A stretch of DNA of 64,000 nt from Collinsella sp. AM34-10 (GTDB lineage Bacteria; Actinomycetota; Coriobacteriia; Coriobacteriales; Coriobacteriaceae), in NCBI RefSeq assembly GCF_003469185.1, contig NZ_QSIL01000001.1, positions 62,001-126,000 on the forward strand. The letters are read 5' to 3'. Position numbers and translations under genes: made by a program. The notes below the pieces were generated by a model. It was not told the origin of the DNA and ran no database searches. It saw only the letters and a program-made list of their open reading frames with translations. Below are positions 50,316 through 59,723 of this stretch, one piece after another; position 1 is the stretch's first letter; the number at the start of each line of letters is the position of its first letter.

Positions 50316-50912
50316 ATGGCAATCGACAGGACTCCTGTTCTTAAGCGCTGCCGTCAGCTCGGGATCGATCCCGCTGAGCTCGGTTACAGCAGCAAGAAGG
50401 AATCTATCCGTCAGCCCAAGCGCCGTCGCAAGGAATCTGAGTACGGCATGCAGCTGCGTGAGAAGCAGAAGGTCAAGTTCATCTATGGCGTTCTGGAGAA
50501 GCAGTTCCACGGCTACTTCAACAAGGCCCGTAAGATGAACGGCGTCACCGGTGAGAACCTCATGATTATCCTTGAGTCTCGCCTCGACAACGTCGTCTTC
50601 CGTCTTGGCTTTGCCCGCACCCGCAAAGAGGCTCGTCAGTCCGTCCGTCACGGTCACTTCACCGTGAACGGTAAGCGCGTGGACATTCCGTCCTACCGCG
50701 TCAAGGCCGGCGACGTCGTCGCTGTCGGCGAGAAGTTCCGTGACCTCCTCCCCATCAAGGAGGCTCTGATTTCCTCCGAGCGCTTTGAGGTCCCTGGCTG
50801 GCTCGAGGTCGATATCGAGAAGCTGTCTGGTAACGTGCTCGCTCTGCCGACGCGTGAGCAGATCAGCGGTGATATCAACGAGCAGCTCATCGTCGAGCTC
50901 TACTCTAAGTAG
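50316..50912 (+). CDS. rpsD: 30S ribosomal protein S4
   Basis: 198 aa 16S rRNA assembly protein with an S4 RNA-binding domain (LDNVVFRLGFARTRKEARQSVRHGHFTVNGKRVDIPSYRV). The N-terminus lacks the zinc cysteines seen in some S4 proteins (MAIDRTPVLKRCRQLGIDP has a single Cys). S4 can repress the alpha operon in other bacteria. Confidence 0.96.
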   Translation: MAIDRTPVLKRCRQLGIDPAELGYSSKKESIRQPKRRRKESEYGMQLREKQKVKFIYGVLEKQFHGYFNKARKMNGVTGENLMIILESRLDNVVFRLGFARTRKEARQSVRHGHFTVNGKRVDIPSYRVKAGDVVAVGEKFRDLLPIKEALISSERFEVPGWLEVDIEKLSGNVLALPTREQISGDINEQLIVELYSK

Positions 50913-50944
50913 TCCATCCGGGCTGCTGAGGCTGGAGGTAATAC

Positions 50945-51886
50945 ATGTCAGAATTCATTAGGCCTCAGGTTCAGGTCGAAGAGATCAACGAGACCTCTGC
51001 TCGTGTCTCCGTCGAGCCGCTCGAGCGTGGCTACGGCGATACGCTGGGTAACTCGCTTCGTCGTGTTCTTCTGTCCTCGCTCGAGGGTGCCGCCGTCGAG
51101 GCCATTCAGATCGATGGTGCGCAGCACGAGTTCATGACCATCCCTAACATGGTCGAGGATGTCACCGATATCGTCCTGAATGTCAAGGGTCTTGTCTTCA
51201 GGGCTCTCGGCACGACCGACGAGGCAACCGCCACCATCTCGGTTGACGGCCCTTGCGAGGTCACCGGTGCGGACTTCTTTATTCCGTCCGAGTTTGAGCT
51301 GGTCAACCCCGAGCAGCACATTGCTACGCTCACTGAGGGCGGCCATCTCACCATGAGCATGCGCATCGGCTATGGCCGCGGCTATGTTTCTGGCGAGGCC
51401 AACAAGCGCGACAACGATCCCATCGGTGTGATCCACGTCGACTCGCTGTACTCGCCGGTTTCCCGTTGCGCCAAGCTCGTTGAGGCTTGCCGTGTCGGTC
51501 AGCATACCGACTACGACCGCCTTGTCCTCGAGATCGAGACCAACGGTTCCATCGCCCCGCGCGACGCCGTGGTCCAGGCTGCCAATATCATCAACCAGCA
51601 TATGGCCGCCTTTATGAACCTTGCCGAGACCCCCGAGGTCGAGGAGGAGGCTTCGATCTTCGCTCCCGAGGTCACCAACGACAACGCTGAGCTGGACAAG
51701 CAGATCGAGGATCTGGACCTTTCCGTCCGTTCCTACAACTGCCTTAAGCGCGCCAGCATTCACTCGGTCCGTCAGCTCGTTGAGTTCTCGGAGAACGATC
51801 TGCTCAACATCCGTAACTTCGGTGTTAAGTCGATCGAGGAAGTGAAGGACAAGCTTGAGTCCATGGGCCTGAGCCTGAAGGCTTAA
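50945..51886 (+). CDS. rpoA: DNA-directed RNA polymerase subunit alpha
   Basis: 313 aa. N-terminal dimerisation domain with the family motif RGYGDTLGNSLRRVLLSSLEGAAV, a linker with acidic residues, and the C-terminal promoter-binding domain (DLSVRSYNCLKRASIHSVRQL...NFGVKSIEEVKDKLESMGLSL). Between rpsD and rplQ as usual. Confidence 0.96.
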   Translation: MSEFIRPQVQVEEINETSARVSVEPLERGYGDTLGNSLRRVLLSSLEGAAVEAIQIDGAQHEFMTIPNMVEDVTDIVLNVKGLVFRALGTTDEATATISVDGPCEVTGADFFIPSEFELVNPEQHIATLTEGGHLTMSMRIGYGRGYVSGEANKRDNDPIGVIHVDSLYSPVSRCAKLVEACRVGQHTDYDRLVLEIETNGSIAPRDAVVQAANIINQHMAAFMNLAETPEVEEEASIFAPEVTNDNAELDKQIEDLDLSVRSYNCLKRASIHSVRQLVEFSENDLLNIRNFGVKSIEEVKDKLESMGLSLKA

Positions 51887-51916
51887 TGCTTCGCATATTT
51901 GAGGAGAAACTAGACC

Positions 51917-52384
51917 ATGCGTCACAACGTTAAGAAGGGCCTGAAGCTCGGCACCGATGCGAGCCACACCAAGGCCATGAAGAAGAGCCTTGCTAAGGCC
52001 CTCTTCGAGAACGACCGCATCAAGACCACCGAGACCCGCGCTAAGGCGCTGCGTTCGGTCGTCGATCCGATCATCACCTGGGCCAAGAAGGGCGACCTGC
52101 ACTCTCGTCGTCTGGCTATCGCCAAGCTCGGCGATAAGCAGCTCGTTGCCGAGATCTTCGACAAGGCTGCTCAGGGCATGTGGCAGGACCGCAACGGCGG
52201 TTACACCCGCATCATGAAGCTCGGTAACCGCAAGGGCGACAACGCTCCGATCGTTATCATGGAGCTCGTCACCGAGCCTTGCACGCCCAAGGCCAAGAAG
52301 GCTGCTCCGGCCCCCAAGAAGGCCGCTGCTCCCAAGAAGGTCGAGGCTGTCGAGGAGGCTCCTGCTGAGGAGACTGCTGAGTAG
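51917..52384 (+). CDS. rplQ: 50S ribosomal protein L17
   Basis: 155 aa. MRHNVKKGLKLGTDASHTKAMKKSLAKALFENDRIKTTETRAKALR is the conserved core. The C-terminal ~35 residues are an Ala/Lys/Glu-rich extension (KKAAPAPKKAAAPKK...) not present in short L17 proteins. Confidence 0.96.
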   Translation: MRHNVKKGLKLGTDASHTKAMKKSLAKALFENDRIKTTETRAKALRSVVDPIITWAKKGDLHSRRLAIAKLGDKQLVAEIFDKAAQGMWQDRNGGYTRIMKLGNRKGDNAPIVIMELVTEPCTPKAKKAAPAPKKAAAPKKVEAVEEAPAEETAE

Positions 52385-52410
52385 ACATTCCGTCTGCATA
52401 GGCTATATTC

Positions 52411-52441
52411 GAGGGGTACGTTCGCGTACCCCTCTTTTTTT
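52411..52441 (+). terminator. Terminator after rplQ
   Basis: GAGGGGTACG and CGTACCCCTC form a perfect 10-bp stem with a TTCG tetraloop, followed by seven T. A very strong terminator ending the alpha operon. Confidence 0.95.
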
Positions 52442-52476
52442 GTCGCAATACCGTTGCTTGTTTGTAGGGAGCGCCC

Positions 52477-53301
52477 ATGACTGCGCCGTCTGATTTCAAT
52501 TCGACCCCCGAGCTCGACGCCACCCTTGTATTTCGTGTGGCCTATGATGGCTCCTCCTATAGCGGATTTGCCGAGCAGCCGGGCCAGACGACGGTTGCGG
52601 GTGAGTTGCGCCGTGCAATCGAGACGTTGCTGCGTCGCCCAATCGATCTGACGTGCGCGGGACGTACCGATGCCGGCGTGCATGCGGTGGCCCAATACAT
52701 CAGCGTGCCCGTAACGGACGCTGAGCTCGCCTTGACGCGCCGTAGGTGGCTGCGGGCTATGGATGCTCTGCTGCCCAAAGATATCGCCATAAACGAGGTC
52801 TACAGGGCCCGTAAAGGCTTTTCTGCACGTTTTGACGCGCGTTCTCGCACGTACACTTATCGCATCGCCGACCGTGATGCGCGACCCGTGCTGTCACGCG
52901 GTGCAGTGTGGTGGCATCGCTATCCCCTCGACGTCGATGCGATGGCGGCCGCCTGCCCTGCGCTTTTGGGCGAGCAGGACTTTAAGAGCTTTTGCAAGGT
53001 CGCTTCTGCCGTGGGCAAACCTACGCACCGCTGCGTAATGCGTGCCGAGTTTGGCCATGAGGTCGCCTTTGGCGAGGACATCCTCACGTTTACCATCGAG
53101 GGCAATGCGTTTTTGCATTCGATGGTTCGAACCATTGTGGGCACCCTTGTCGAGATCGGCATGCATCGCCGCGATCCCGAGTGGATGCGCGAGGTAATTG
53201 ATGCCTGCGATCGCTCCGCTGCCGGTCCTACGGCGCCCGCATGCGGTCTTACCTTTATGGGCGTGGACTACGACCCCGCCGAGCTTGTGGTGCTCGATTA
53301 G
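52477..53301 (+). CDS. truA: tRNA pseudouridine(38-40) synthase TruA
   Basis: 274 aa. Modifies U38-U40 in the anticodon arm of tRNAs. Motifs: VAYDGSSYSGFAEQPGQ, the catalytic Asp in CAGRTDAGVHA (near 65), and FLHSMVRTIVGTLVEIG. The ribosome binding site is TAGGGAGCGCCC. Confidence 0.94.
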   Translation: MTAPSDFNSTPELDATLVFRVAYDGSSYSGFAEQPGQTTVAGELRRAIETLLRRPIDLTCAGRTDAGVHAVAQYISVPVTDAELALTRRRWLRAMDALLPKDIAINEVYRARKGFSARFDARSRTYTYRIADRDARPVLSRGAVWWHRYPLDVDAMAAACPALLGEQDFKSFCKVASAVGKPTHRCVMRAEFGHEVAFGEDILTFTIEGNAFLHSMVRTIVGTLVEIGMHRRDPEWMREVIDACDRSAAGPTAPACGLTFMGVDYDPAELVVLD

Positions 53302-53420
53302 GGAAGTGGCTGCCTGACGGCGATCTTTGTGTGCGGCGCCTGTGGGCGGGGCGTGTGCAACATCTGTTCTTGACGTGCATCGCGACGGGCGACCGCCCGC
53401 ATTAATTAACGGGGTGTACC

Positions 53421-54500
53421 ATGAACGACAGTTTGTTACTAGCTGTCGAGAGGACGGAAAACTTGGTTCGACGTGGTTCGCATCCGCGACTTTCGGTGAT
53501 CCTGATTGTTGAGGGTTCGCCCAGCTATGCGATGCGCGCACTCGAGAGCATCCAAAACCAAGACCTCTACGATTTGCAAATTGTCGTCGTTTGCCGCGGC
53601 GTGGTAGCCGGTGTGCGCCATTCGCTCGAAGTTGCCGCCGACAGGGACATTCATATTGATTTGATTGATGTTGAGGACCCAGCGCCTGGTGCCTGCCTGC
53701 GTGCCGGCTTTGCGGCTTCGCGCGGCTCCCAGATCATTGCGATGAATGCCAATGAGTGGTTTGCGCCGCAGTCCCTTTCGCAGATGGTCGAAAGCTCCTG
53801 CGACGCTTCTGCTGACATCGTGTTTCCCTCTGTTTCGCTCGATCGCTACGATGTTCACCGCGAACGTCATTCCCGAGTTTTGGACGCGACATCCGTTTCT
53901 GAAGATGAGGACCGGGCGGCTTGCCTGACCCAATTGGTTTCCTGTGGTTTAATCCGACAGACCTCTGGCGTGCTGTATGATCGCGCCCTTTTTGAGGCGT
54001 GCCTTGCGCATGGCGATGCGTTTCGCACGGTGTCTTTTTTGACGTTCGCGCTTTCGCAGGCAAAGCGCGTTTCGGGATGTGGCCGTGCCCGTTTTCATGC
54101 AGTGGCGCCGTCGATTACGGAGACGTTTGACCCCACGATGTTTGCCAGGCTTTCTGATGATATCGGGGCGCTCGACAGGCTTGCCGACTCGCTTGCCGTC
54201 GCGGGCGGTGGCGATCAGTTGAAGCAGGTCTGCCAGCGGTATTACTACGCCGGCCTGGTTGCCTGCATCGAAAATTTGTGTCTGAGCCCCCATGGGGTGT
54301 CTTCAATAGAGCGTTCGGCCCGTTTGCATGATATGCTCGAAGCGCAGCGTACCCGTCAGATGGTTGTGGCTCTTAAGGGCAATCATCGGGGCTTAGGTCT
54401 GCTCTATGGTTCGATAGCTAGTGCCAAGCCTATGCGGTGTGCGTTGTATACGCATCTGGCGGCCTTTTTCAATCGTTCGGGCGTCAGGACTGTCCAGTAG
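53421..54500 (+). CDS. Glycosyltransferase family 2-like protein
   Basis: 359 aa. The N-terminal part is GT-A-like: LSVILIVEGSPSYAMRALESIQNQDLYDLQIVVVCRG, and a weak equivalent of the DxD position near MNANEWFAP. The C-terminal 200 residues have no family I recognise. No membrane helix or signal peptide is visible. It is a single gene between truA and argR and might act in cell-wall polymer or exopolysaccharide synthesis; the catalytic Asp pair is not clear, so activity is uncertain. Confidence 0.6.
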   Translation: MNDSLLLAVERTENLVRRGSHPRLSVILIVEGSPSYAMRALESIQNQDLYDLQIVVVCRGVVAGVRHSLEVAADRDIHIDLIDVEDPAPGACLRAGFAASRGSQIIAMNANEWFAPQSLSQMVESSCDASADIVFPSVSLDRYDVHRERHSRVLDATSVSEDEDRAACLTQLVSCGLIRQTSGVLYDRALFEACLAHGDAFRTVSFLTFALSQAKRVSGCGRARFHAVAPSITETFDPTMFARLSDDIGALDRLADSLAVAGGGDQLKQVCQRYYYAGLVACIENLCLSPHGVSSIERSARLHDMLEAQRTRQMVVALKGNHRGLGLLYGSIASAKPMRCALYTHLAAFFNRSGVRTVQ

Positions 54501-54629
54501 CGTGATTTTCGAAATAAATTGCATGGAATTGTTTCGAAATGCGTTCTTATTCACTAAAACCCTCAAATAGCGCTAAACTATTCAATTACTAAGTGATTGT
54601 CTCCGCCATCTTTTGGAGTGAGGTTTTGT

Positions 54630-55067
54630 ATGGCCAAAAAACGCAATGGGCGCCAGGATGCCATCAGAGATATTGTTCGCAATAAGGACGTACGTACGCA
54701 GCGCGTTTTGGTAGACGAGCTTCGCGCCATGGGTTTCGATTGCACGCAGGCGACCGTTTCGCGCGACATCGCGGACATGGGACTGCGTAAGCTCCCCGAG
54801 GGCATCTATGTCCTTGCCGAGGACCTGCATCTGCAGCGCATGGTTTCCGAGCTGGTTACCGGCGTACTGCGCACCGATAATCTGGTTATGATCAAGGCGC
54901 AGCCCGGTACGGCTTCTGGTATTGCCGCAGCGGTCGATGCCGCGGAGCTGCCCGACGTACTCGGCTCGCTTGCCGGCAACGACACGATCTTAGTCATTGC
55001 GCAGACGGCCGAGGACGGCGAACGCCTTGAGGCGCTCATCAACAAGCTGAGTAACTCTCACAAGTAG
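54630..55067 (+). CDS. argR: Arginine repressor ArgR
   Basis: 145 aa. N-terminal winged helix (RNGRQDAIRDIVRNKDVRTQRVLVDELRAMGFDCTQATVSRDIADMGL) and C-terminal arginine-binding hexamer domain with QPGTASGIAAAVDAAELPDVLGSLAGNDTILVIA. I prefer ATG 54630 (MAKKRNGRQ), as an upstream in-frame ATG adds a non-family leader. The upstream region has ATTCA-containing A+T-rich stretches that could be ARG boxes for autoregulation, but none is a strong match. Confidence 0.93.
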   Translation: MAKKRNGRQDAIRDIVRNKDVRTQRVLVDELRAMGFDCTQATVSRDIADMGLRKLPEGIYVLAEDLHLQRMVSELVTGVLRTDNLVMIKAQPGTASGIAAAVDAAELPDVLGSLAGNDTILVIAQTAEDGERLEALINKLSNSHK

Positions 55068-55225
55068 GGGATGCGTGGCACTGCTGCTGTGCCGATTGTT
55101 GCTATAGGTAATTGCCGAGGGCGTTGACGAAGGTCAGCGCTCTTTTGCATGCCGGCACCCGTTGCTCTATCGGTCCTGCAGCCGGGGCCGTCGTGGCATC
55201 TTGTGACATCTGCCGAAATAAAGAA

Positions 55226-55257
55226 GCGCCCGAGCAGCGTACGTGCTGCTCGGGCGC
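55226..55257 (-). terminator. Terminator of the penicillin-binding protein gene
   Basis: A perfect 13-bp G+C-rich stem (55226-55238 with 55245-55257). On the minus strand it is followed by TTCTTTATTTC, so it ends the gene at 55283-57490. Confidence 0.85.
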
Positions 55258-55282
55258 CTTGGTGTCAGATGCCGCTTTGCGT

Positions 55283-57490
55283 CTACTGGCCCGTAGAGGG
55301 GTCGGGCGTGGGCGTAGGATCGGGGGTAGGCGTCGGCGTGCCACCGTCGCCACCCGTGCCACCGTCGCCACCCGTGCCACCATTGCCACCCGTGCCACCG
55401 TCGCCACCTGTCGTACCGCTATCGCCGGTGGTGTTGCCGCCCGGGGTTTCAGTGGTCGTGGTTGTCGTTGTCGTTGTGGTGGTCGTGGTCTCTTCCTCTT
55501 CTTTTTCCTCGTCTTTATCCTCTTCGTCTTTCTTTTTGTTGTTTGTGCCGTAGAACTTCCAGACGTTATTGTTCTTGTACGTGGGAGCCGTTCCGGTCTG
55601 GAATTCCTCGCGCTCGGTGCCCGCAAGAACGGTGTTCATGAACTTCTTAAAGACGGGCAGGTTGGTGCTGTCGCCCAGCAGGTCCGAACCGTACTTTTGG
55701 ATGGGAATCTCGCCTGCGGAATAACCGGTCCACAGGGCGCATGTCAGTTGCGGCGTGAAGCCGCAGAACCACAGGTTGGTGGTGTTGTCAGTGGTGCCCG
55801 TCTTGCCGGCATAGGGCTGGTTGACGTTCAGCGCGCCGGCGGCACCCGTGCCGCTGCCCTGCATGACGCCGGATAGAACATCGGTAACCGCGGCAGCCTC
55901 GCCTTCGGTGAGCACCTGCGTGGGATTGTCGGTGTGCTGGTACAGAACCGAGCCGGTACGCGAGTCGATCTCGGTAATGGCGATGGGCTGACGGTAGTAG
56001 CCACCGTTGGCAAACGTTGCGTAGGCAGATGCCATCTCGAGCGGTGAGATGGACCCGGTGCCGAGCGTCATGACGGGAACGTCCTCAATATTGTCCTTGG
56101 CGGGATCGATGCCGAGCTTTTTGACGAGCGACATGATCTTGTCATTGCCGATGGCTTCGGCCACCTGAATGTAGCCGGTGTTGGATGAGTATGCCGTTGC
56201 CTGCTTGAGCGTGATGTTGCCATAGCTCTGGTTGCCGTAGTTTTGCACCTCGGTCGTGGTGCCCTTGGCCTTGAGCGGCGAGTTGCAGTTGAGGGTGACG
56301 TTGGGGTTCATGCCGTTTTGGATGGCAGTTGCCAGCGTAAAGGCCTTAAACGTGGAGCCCACGGGGCGCTTTGCCGTAGCGTGGTTCACGTGATTCTCGT
56401 CGGCGTTGTAGTCGTAGCCGCCTACCATGCACTTGATGTAGCCGGTCTTGGGGTCAACGACGACCATGCCCATGTCCAGGCCGTCGAGCGAAAGCGTGTC
56501 GAGCTGCGAGCGCACAGCCTCCTCGGCCACCTGCTGCATGGTGGGGTCGATGGTGGTCTTGACGGTCAGACCGCCCTTAAAGAGCACGTCGGTGGAGAAC
56601 TCCTGCTCAAGCAGCTGCTTAACGTAGGAGACAAAGTAGGGCTGAGAGTACACATCGACGCCACTGCCCGAAATCTCGGTCACGTTAAGCGTGATGGGCT
56701 CAGCCTGTGCGGCATCGTGCTCTTCCTGCGTGATGTGGCCCAGACGCAGCATGTTGTCCAGAACCTTATTGCGGCGGGACAGCGCCAAGTCGGGATTAAC
56801 CGTGGGGTCGTACTGCGAGGGCGAGTTGGGAAGGCCGATGAGCAGCGCGGCCTCGCTCAGGGTGAGGTTGGCGGCGGTCTTGGACAGATAGGTCTCGGCG
56901 GCGGCCTCGATGCCATATGCTCCATGGCCGTAGTAGATGGTGTTGAGGTACATCATGAGGATCTCGTCTTTGGAGTACATATCCTCCATCTTGATGGCGA
57001 TATAGGCCTCGCGCACCTTACGCTCGATGGTCGAGTCGAATTGTTCCTCCTGCAAGATGGTGTTGCGAACCAGCTGCTGGGTGATGGTCGATGCGCCCTC
57101 GTGGCCGCCGGTGAGGGTTGCCACCGATGCGCGTGCAATGCCCCAGAGGTCGATGCCGCCATGCTCGTAGAAGCGCTCGTCCTCAACGTCAACGGTGCCC
57201 TGCAGCACGTACGGGGACACTTGGTCCTTGGTGATGGACTTGCGGTTTTGCGTATAGAAGCTGGCGATCTTGTTGCCGTTGCAGTCAACAATTTCGGTAG
57301 GCTCGCTGACCAGATAGGCGTTGGCGTCGGTGTAGTCGGGCAGGTCGGACAGCCAGCGGTTGACGTTGCCGATCATGCCGATGCCAAATGCTACGCCCGC
57401 GATGAGCAAAAAGCCCAAAAGCGAGAGCAGGATGACGGGCAGGGCGTGCGTCTTAGAGCGACCGTGTCCCTGTCGTTGGCGAGGACCCAT
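55283..57490 (-). CDS. Class A (bifunctional) penicillin-binding protein
   Basis: 735 aa cell-wall synthase from ATG 57490 (GGAGGTCAATAT upstream). One membrane helix at ~17-41. Transglycosylase GT51 domain with VEDERFYEHGG (catalytic Glu at 103-105) and GASTITQQ (132-139). Transpeptidase domain with STFK (379-382), SSN (435-437) and KTGTT (563-567). The last ~75 residues are low-complexity: a Lys/Glu block, 13 consecutive Thr, GGDGGT repeats and a Pro-Thr-Asp stretch, likely a wall-spanning tail. Such a Thr/Gly/Pro tail is common in actinobacterial class A enzymes. Confidence 0.93.
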   Translation of the reverse strand: MGPRQRQGHGRSKTHALPVILLSLLGFLLIAGVAFGIGMIGNVNRWLSDLPDYTDANAYLVSEPTEIVDCNGNKIASFYTQNRKSITKDQVSPYVLQGTVDVEDERFYEHGGIDLWGIARASVATLTGGHEGASTITQQLVRNTILQEEQFDSTIERKVREAYIAIKMEDMYSKDEILMMYLNTIYYGHGAYGIEAAAETYLSKTAANLTLSEAALLIGLPNSPSQYDPTVNPDLALSRRNKVLDNMLRLGHITQEEHDAAQAEPITLNVTEISGSGVDVYSQPYFVSYVKQLLEQEFSTDVLFKGGLTVKTTIDPTMQQVAEEAVRSQLDTLSLDGLDMGMVVVDPKTGYIKCMVGGYDYNADENHVNHATAKRPVGSTFKAFTLATAIQNGMNPNVTLNCNSPLKAKGTTTEVQNYGNQSYGNITLKQATAYSSNTGYIQVAEAIGNDKIMSLVKKLGIDPAKDNIEDVPVMTLGTGSISPLEMASAYATFANGGYYRQPIAITEIDSRTGSVLYQHTDNPTQVLTEGEAAAVTDVLSGVMQGSGTGAAGALNVNQPYAGKTGTTDNTTNLWFCGFTPQLTCALWTGYSAGEIPIQKYGSDLLGDSTNLPVFKKFMNTVLAGTEREEFQTGTAPTYKNNNVWKFYGTNNKKKDEEDKDEEKEEEETTTTTTTTTTTTTETPGGNTTGDSGTTGGDGGTGGNGGTGGDGGTGGDGGTPTPTPDPTPTPDPSTGQ
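55341..55412. repeat. Four 18-bp tandem repeats in the PBP tail
   Basis: The 18-bp unit CCACCGTCGCCACCCGTG occurs four times in a row with few changes, encoding GGTGGDG repeats on the minus strand. Being a multiple of three, its copy number can change without breaking the frame. Confidence 0.8.
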
Positions 57491-57650
57491 ATATTGACCT
57501 CCAAGTATGTCGTGCCAGGCGGCGGGTATGCGTCGGGCAGGATGGACATAAGTTATTACACGATAAACCAATCGGGCCGCGCGAGGCCTCGTGTATGCTG
57601 GTTGACGGCAATTAACAGAGTGATTGCATACCTTGGTAAGGAGTTTGCCG

Positions 57651-59627
57651 ATGGCGATTTGGGCGACGGAATCGAGCGAACAATGCGAAAGCGAGTTGGC
57701 GGCGGCTGAAGTGGCGCTGCCCGAACTGCTGGCGCCTGCTGGCGGGCTCGACCAGATGCTCGCGGCGATTGCGGCGGGTGCCGATGCCATCTATGCGGGG
57801 CTGGACGGATTCAACGCTCGAGTGAGCGCGCATGGCTTTAGCGATGATGAGTTCGCGCGCGGTTGTGCCGTGGCCCATGCCCATGGCGTGCGTGTGTACG
57901 TGACGCTCAACGTTTTCGTGTTCGATGATGAGTTTGCCGACGCCGTGGCGTTGGGGGCGCATGCGCGCGCGTTGGGTGCCGATGCGTTGATTGTGGCCGA
58001 TGCCGGGCTGGCCTGTGCGCTTCGTGCGGCGATTCCGGGGGTCGAGATTCACCTGTCCACTCAGGCGGGCGCTCATAGCGAGGGTGCCGTGCGGTTGGCT
58101 GCCAAGGAGTTGGGCGTTGAGCGCGTGACGACTGCGCGCGAGCTGAGCGTTGCAGAGATTGAGACGCTTTGTGCTACTGGCGTGCCCATCGAGGTGTTCT
58201 GCCACGGCGCTATTTGCATTGGATACTCGGGTGCGTGCGGGTTCTCTGCCCTTCGACGTGGCCGCTCTGCGATGCGCGGTGATTGCACGCAACCGTGCCG
58301 TCTATCCTATGACCTGGTGGACGAGGCGGGGCAGAGTGTTGTCGCTGTCGAAGGGGATCGCCTGCTTTGTCCGCGTGACTATCTGGGCATCGCGCATCTG
58401 CCCGAGCTTGTTGCCGCCGGCGTGGCATCGCTCAAGATCGAGGGCCGCATGAAGAATCCCGACTACGTCTTTAACGTGGTGAGGGTGTGGCGTCGGGCGC
58501 TCAATATGCTGCGCGACGGCACATGGGATGCCGATGCGGTGCCGGCGCTTGAGCGCGAGCTGGGAAGGTCGTTCAACCGCGGCTTTACCGATGCGTATCT
58601 GCGGGGTCGTTCGGGCGCCGAGCTCATGAGCTTTGAGCGCGCGATCAACCAGGGCGTGCGCGTGGGCCACTTGGTGGCGGTGGGTCACGAAGAGGTGACG
58701 GTTGAGCTTGATGCCGCCGTGGCGGCGGGCGATACGCTCGAGATCCGATTTTACCCGGGTGCCGACGCGCGTCCCGATGTGCCCAAGCGCTGGCCACAGG
58801 TGCCTTGCCCCGTGGACGCCGCTGCGGGAGAGCGCATCGTCGTGCATTGCAAACGCAAGGTGGACGCGGGCTGCGAGGTCTATCTGATTCGCAGTGCCGG
58901 CGTGCTGGGGCAGACGGCAACGGTGTTGGAGCGCATGCGGGTCGAGGCAGATGCGGTCGCGCCTGTTGAGCAGTCCGTTGGGGTACTGCCGTTTGAGGGC
59001 GTTCTGGCAGATGGCGGTGTACCGACGGAGTTGGCGGGACCGGCGGAGCCGGCAAAGCATGAGGCTTTTGCTCGAATGGTCTTTGCCTGGGAGCTGATGG
59101 ATTTGGATCCGCGCGATGAGCGGGATCTGTCCGATGCGACGGTGGTGCTCGACGAAGTGTGCCGCGCAGGCGATATCGAGCGGACTCGGGCGCTTATGCA
59201 GCGTGCCGGGCGTGTGGTTTGCCGCAACCTGGGGCAGGTGGCGATGGCCCGCGAGCTGGGCACGGCGTTTGACGTGGCGGCGCCGGTGTTCTGTGCCAAT
59301 CGGGCCACGCTTGCCTGGCTGCGCGGGCTTGGCGCGGGGTGGGTATACTTGCCTGCCGAGCTGCTCAGCAATGATAGGGAGCGTATTGCCGAGCTGGCTG
59401 CTGAACCCGGCGTCTTGGGTCCGGTCGACGCCGACCGTCCCGAGCTCATGGTGTGCGAGCACTGCCTGCTGACCGCCGAGGGCGTCTGTGCCACCGATGC
59501 GACGGGGCAGGTCCGTTGCCGCGACTGCTTGCGTCGTCGGCAGGTGCGATATCTGGTCGAGCGTGACGGTACGCGTCTGCCAGTTGCCATCGACGCATGC
59601 GGCAGGACGAGGATTTTCCTGTCGTAG
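57651..59627 (+). CDS. Peptidase U32 family protein, copy 2
   Basis: 658 aa. U32 core with PELLAPAGGLDQMLAAIAAGADAIYAGLDGFNAR and the Fe-S type cysteine motif FCHGAICIGYSGACGFSAL then RGDCTQPCRLSYD. It is close to the E. coli RlhA length and shares SLKIEGRMKNPDYV with the copy at 5060-7555. It probably belongs to the same tRNA/rRNA hydroxylation group. ATG 57651 follows TAAGGAGTTTGCCG. The C-terminal part has a cysteine pair CEHCLL...CRDCLRRR near residue 615. Confidence 0.82.
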   Translation: MAIWATESSEQCESELAAAEVALPELLAPAGGLDQMLAAIAAGADAIYAGLDGFNARVSAHGFSDDEFARGCAVAHAHGVRVYVTLNVFVFDDEFADAVALGAHARALGADALIVADAGLACALRAAIPGVEIHLSTQAGAHSEGAVRLAAKELGVERVTTARELSVAEIETLCATGVPIEVFCHGAICIGYSGACGFSALRRGRSAMRGDCTQPCRLSYDLVDEAGQSVVAVEGDRLLCPRDYLGIAHLPELVAAGVASLKIEGRMKNPDYVFNVVRVWRRALNMLRDGTWDADAVPALERELGRSFNRGFTDAYLRGRSGAELMSFERAINQGVRVGHLVAVGHEEVTVELDAAVAAGDTLEIRFYPGADARPDVPKRWPQVPCPVDAAAGERIVVHCKRKVDAGCEVYLIRSAGVLGQTATVLERMRVEADAVAPVEQSVGVLPFEGVLADGGVPTELAGPAEPAKHEAFARMVFAWELMDLDPRDERDLSDATVVLDEVCRAGDIERTRALMQRAGRVVCRNLGQVAMARELGTAFDVAAPVFCANRATLAWLRGLGAGWVYLPAELLSNDRERIAELAAEPGVLGPVDADRPELMVCEHCLLTAEGVCATDATGQVRCRDCLRRRQVRYLVERDGTRLPVAIDACGRTRIFLS

Positions 59628-59723
59628 ATGCTGCGTCGCGTCAGTTTGTTATCATAAGAGAGTTTATGGACTTCCAGCACCGCCGTTTTCGGCGAGGGTG
59701 CTATAGCAAAAGGAGGATACCCA

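Noticed and set aside
59628..59723. A T-box leader before tyrS
   Set aside because: The leader is only 96 bases, with a single short hairpin and no T-box consensus or terminator before the start.
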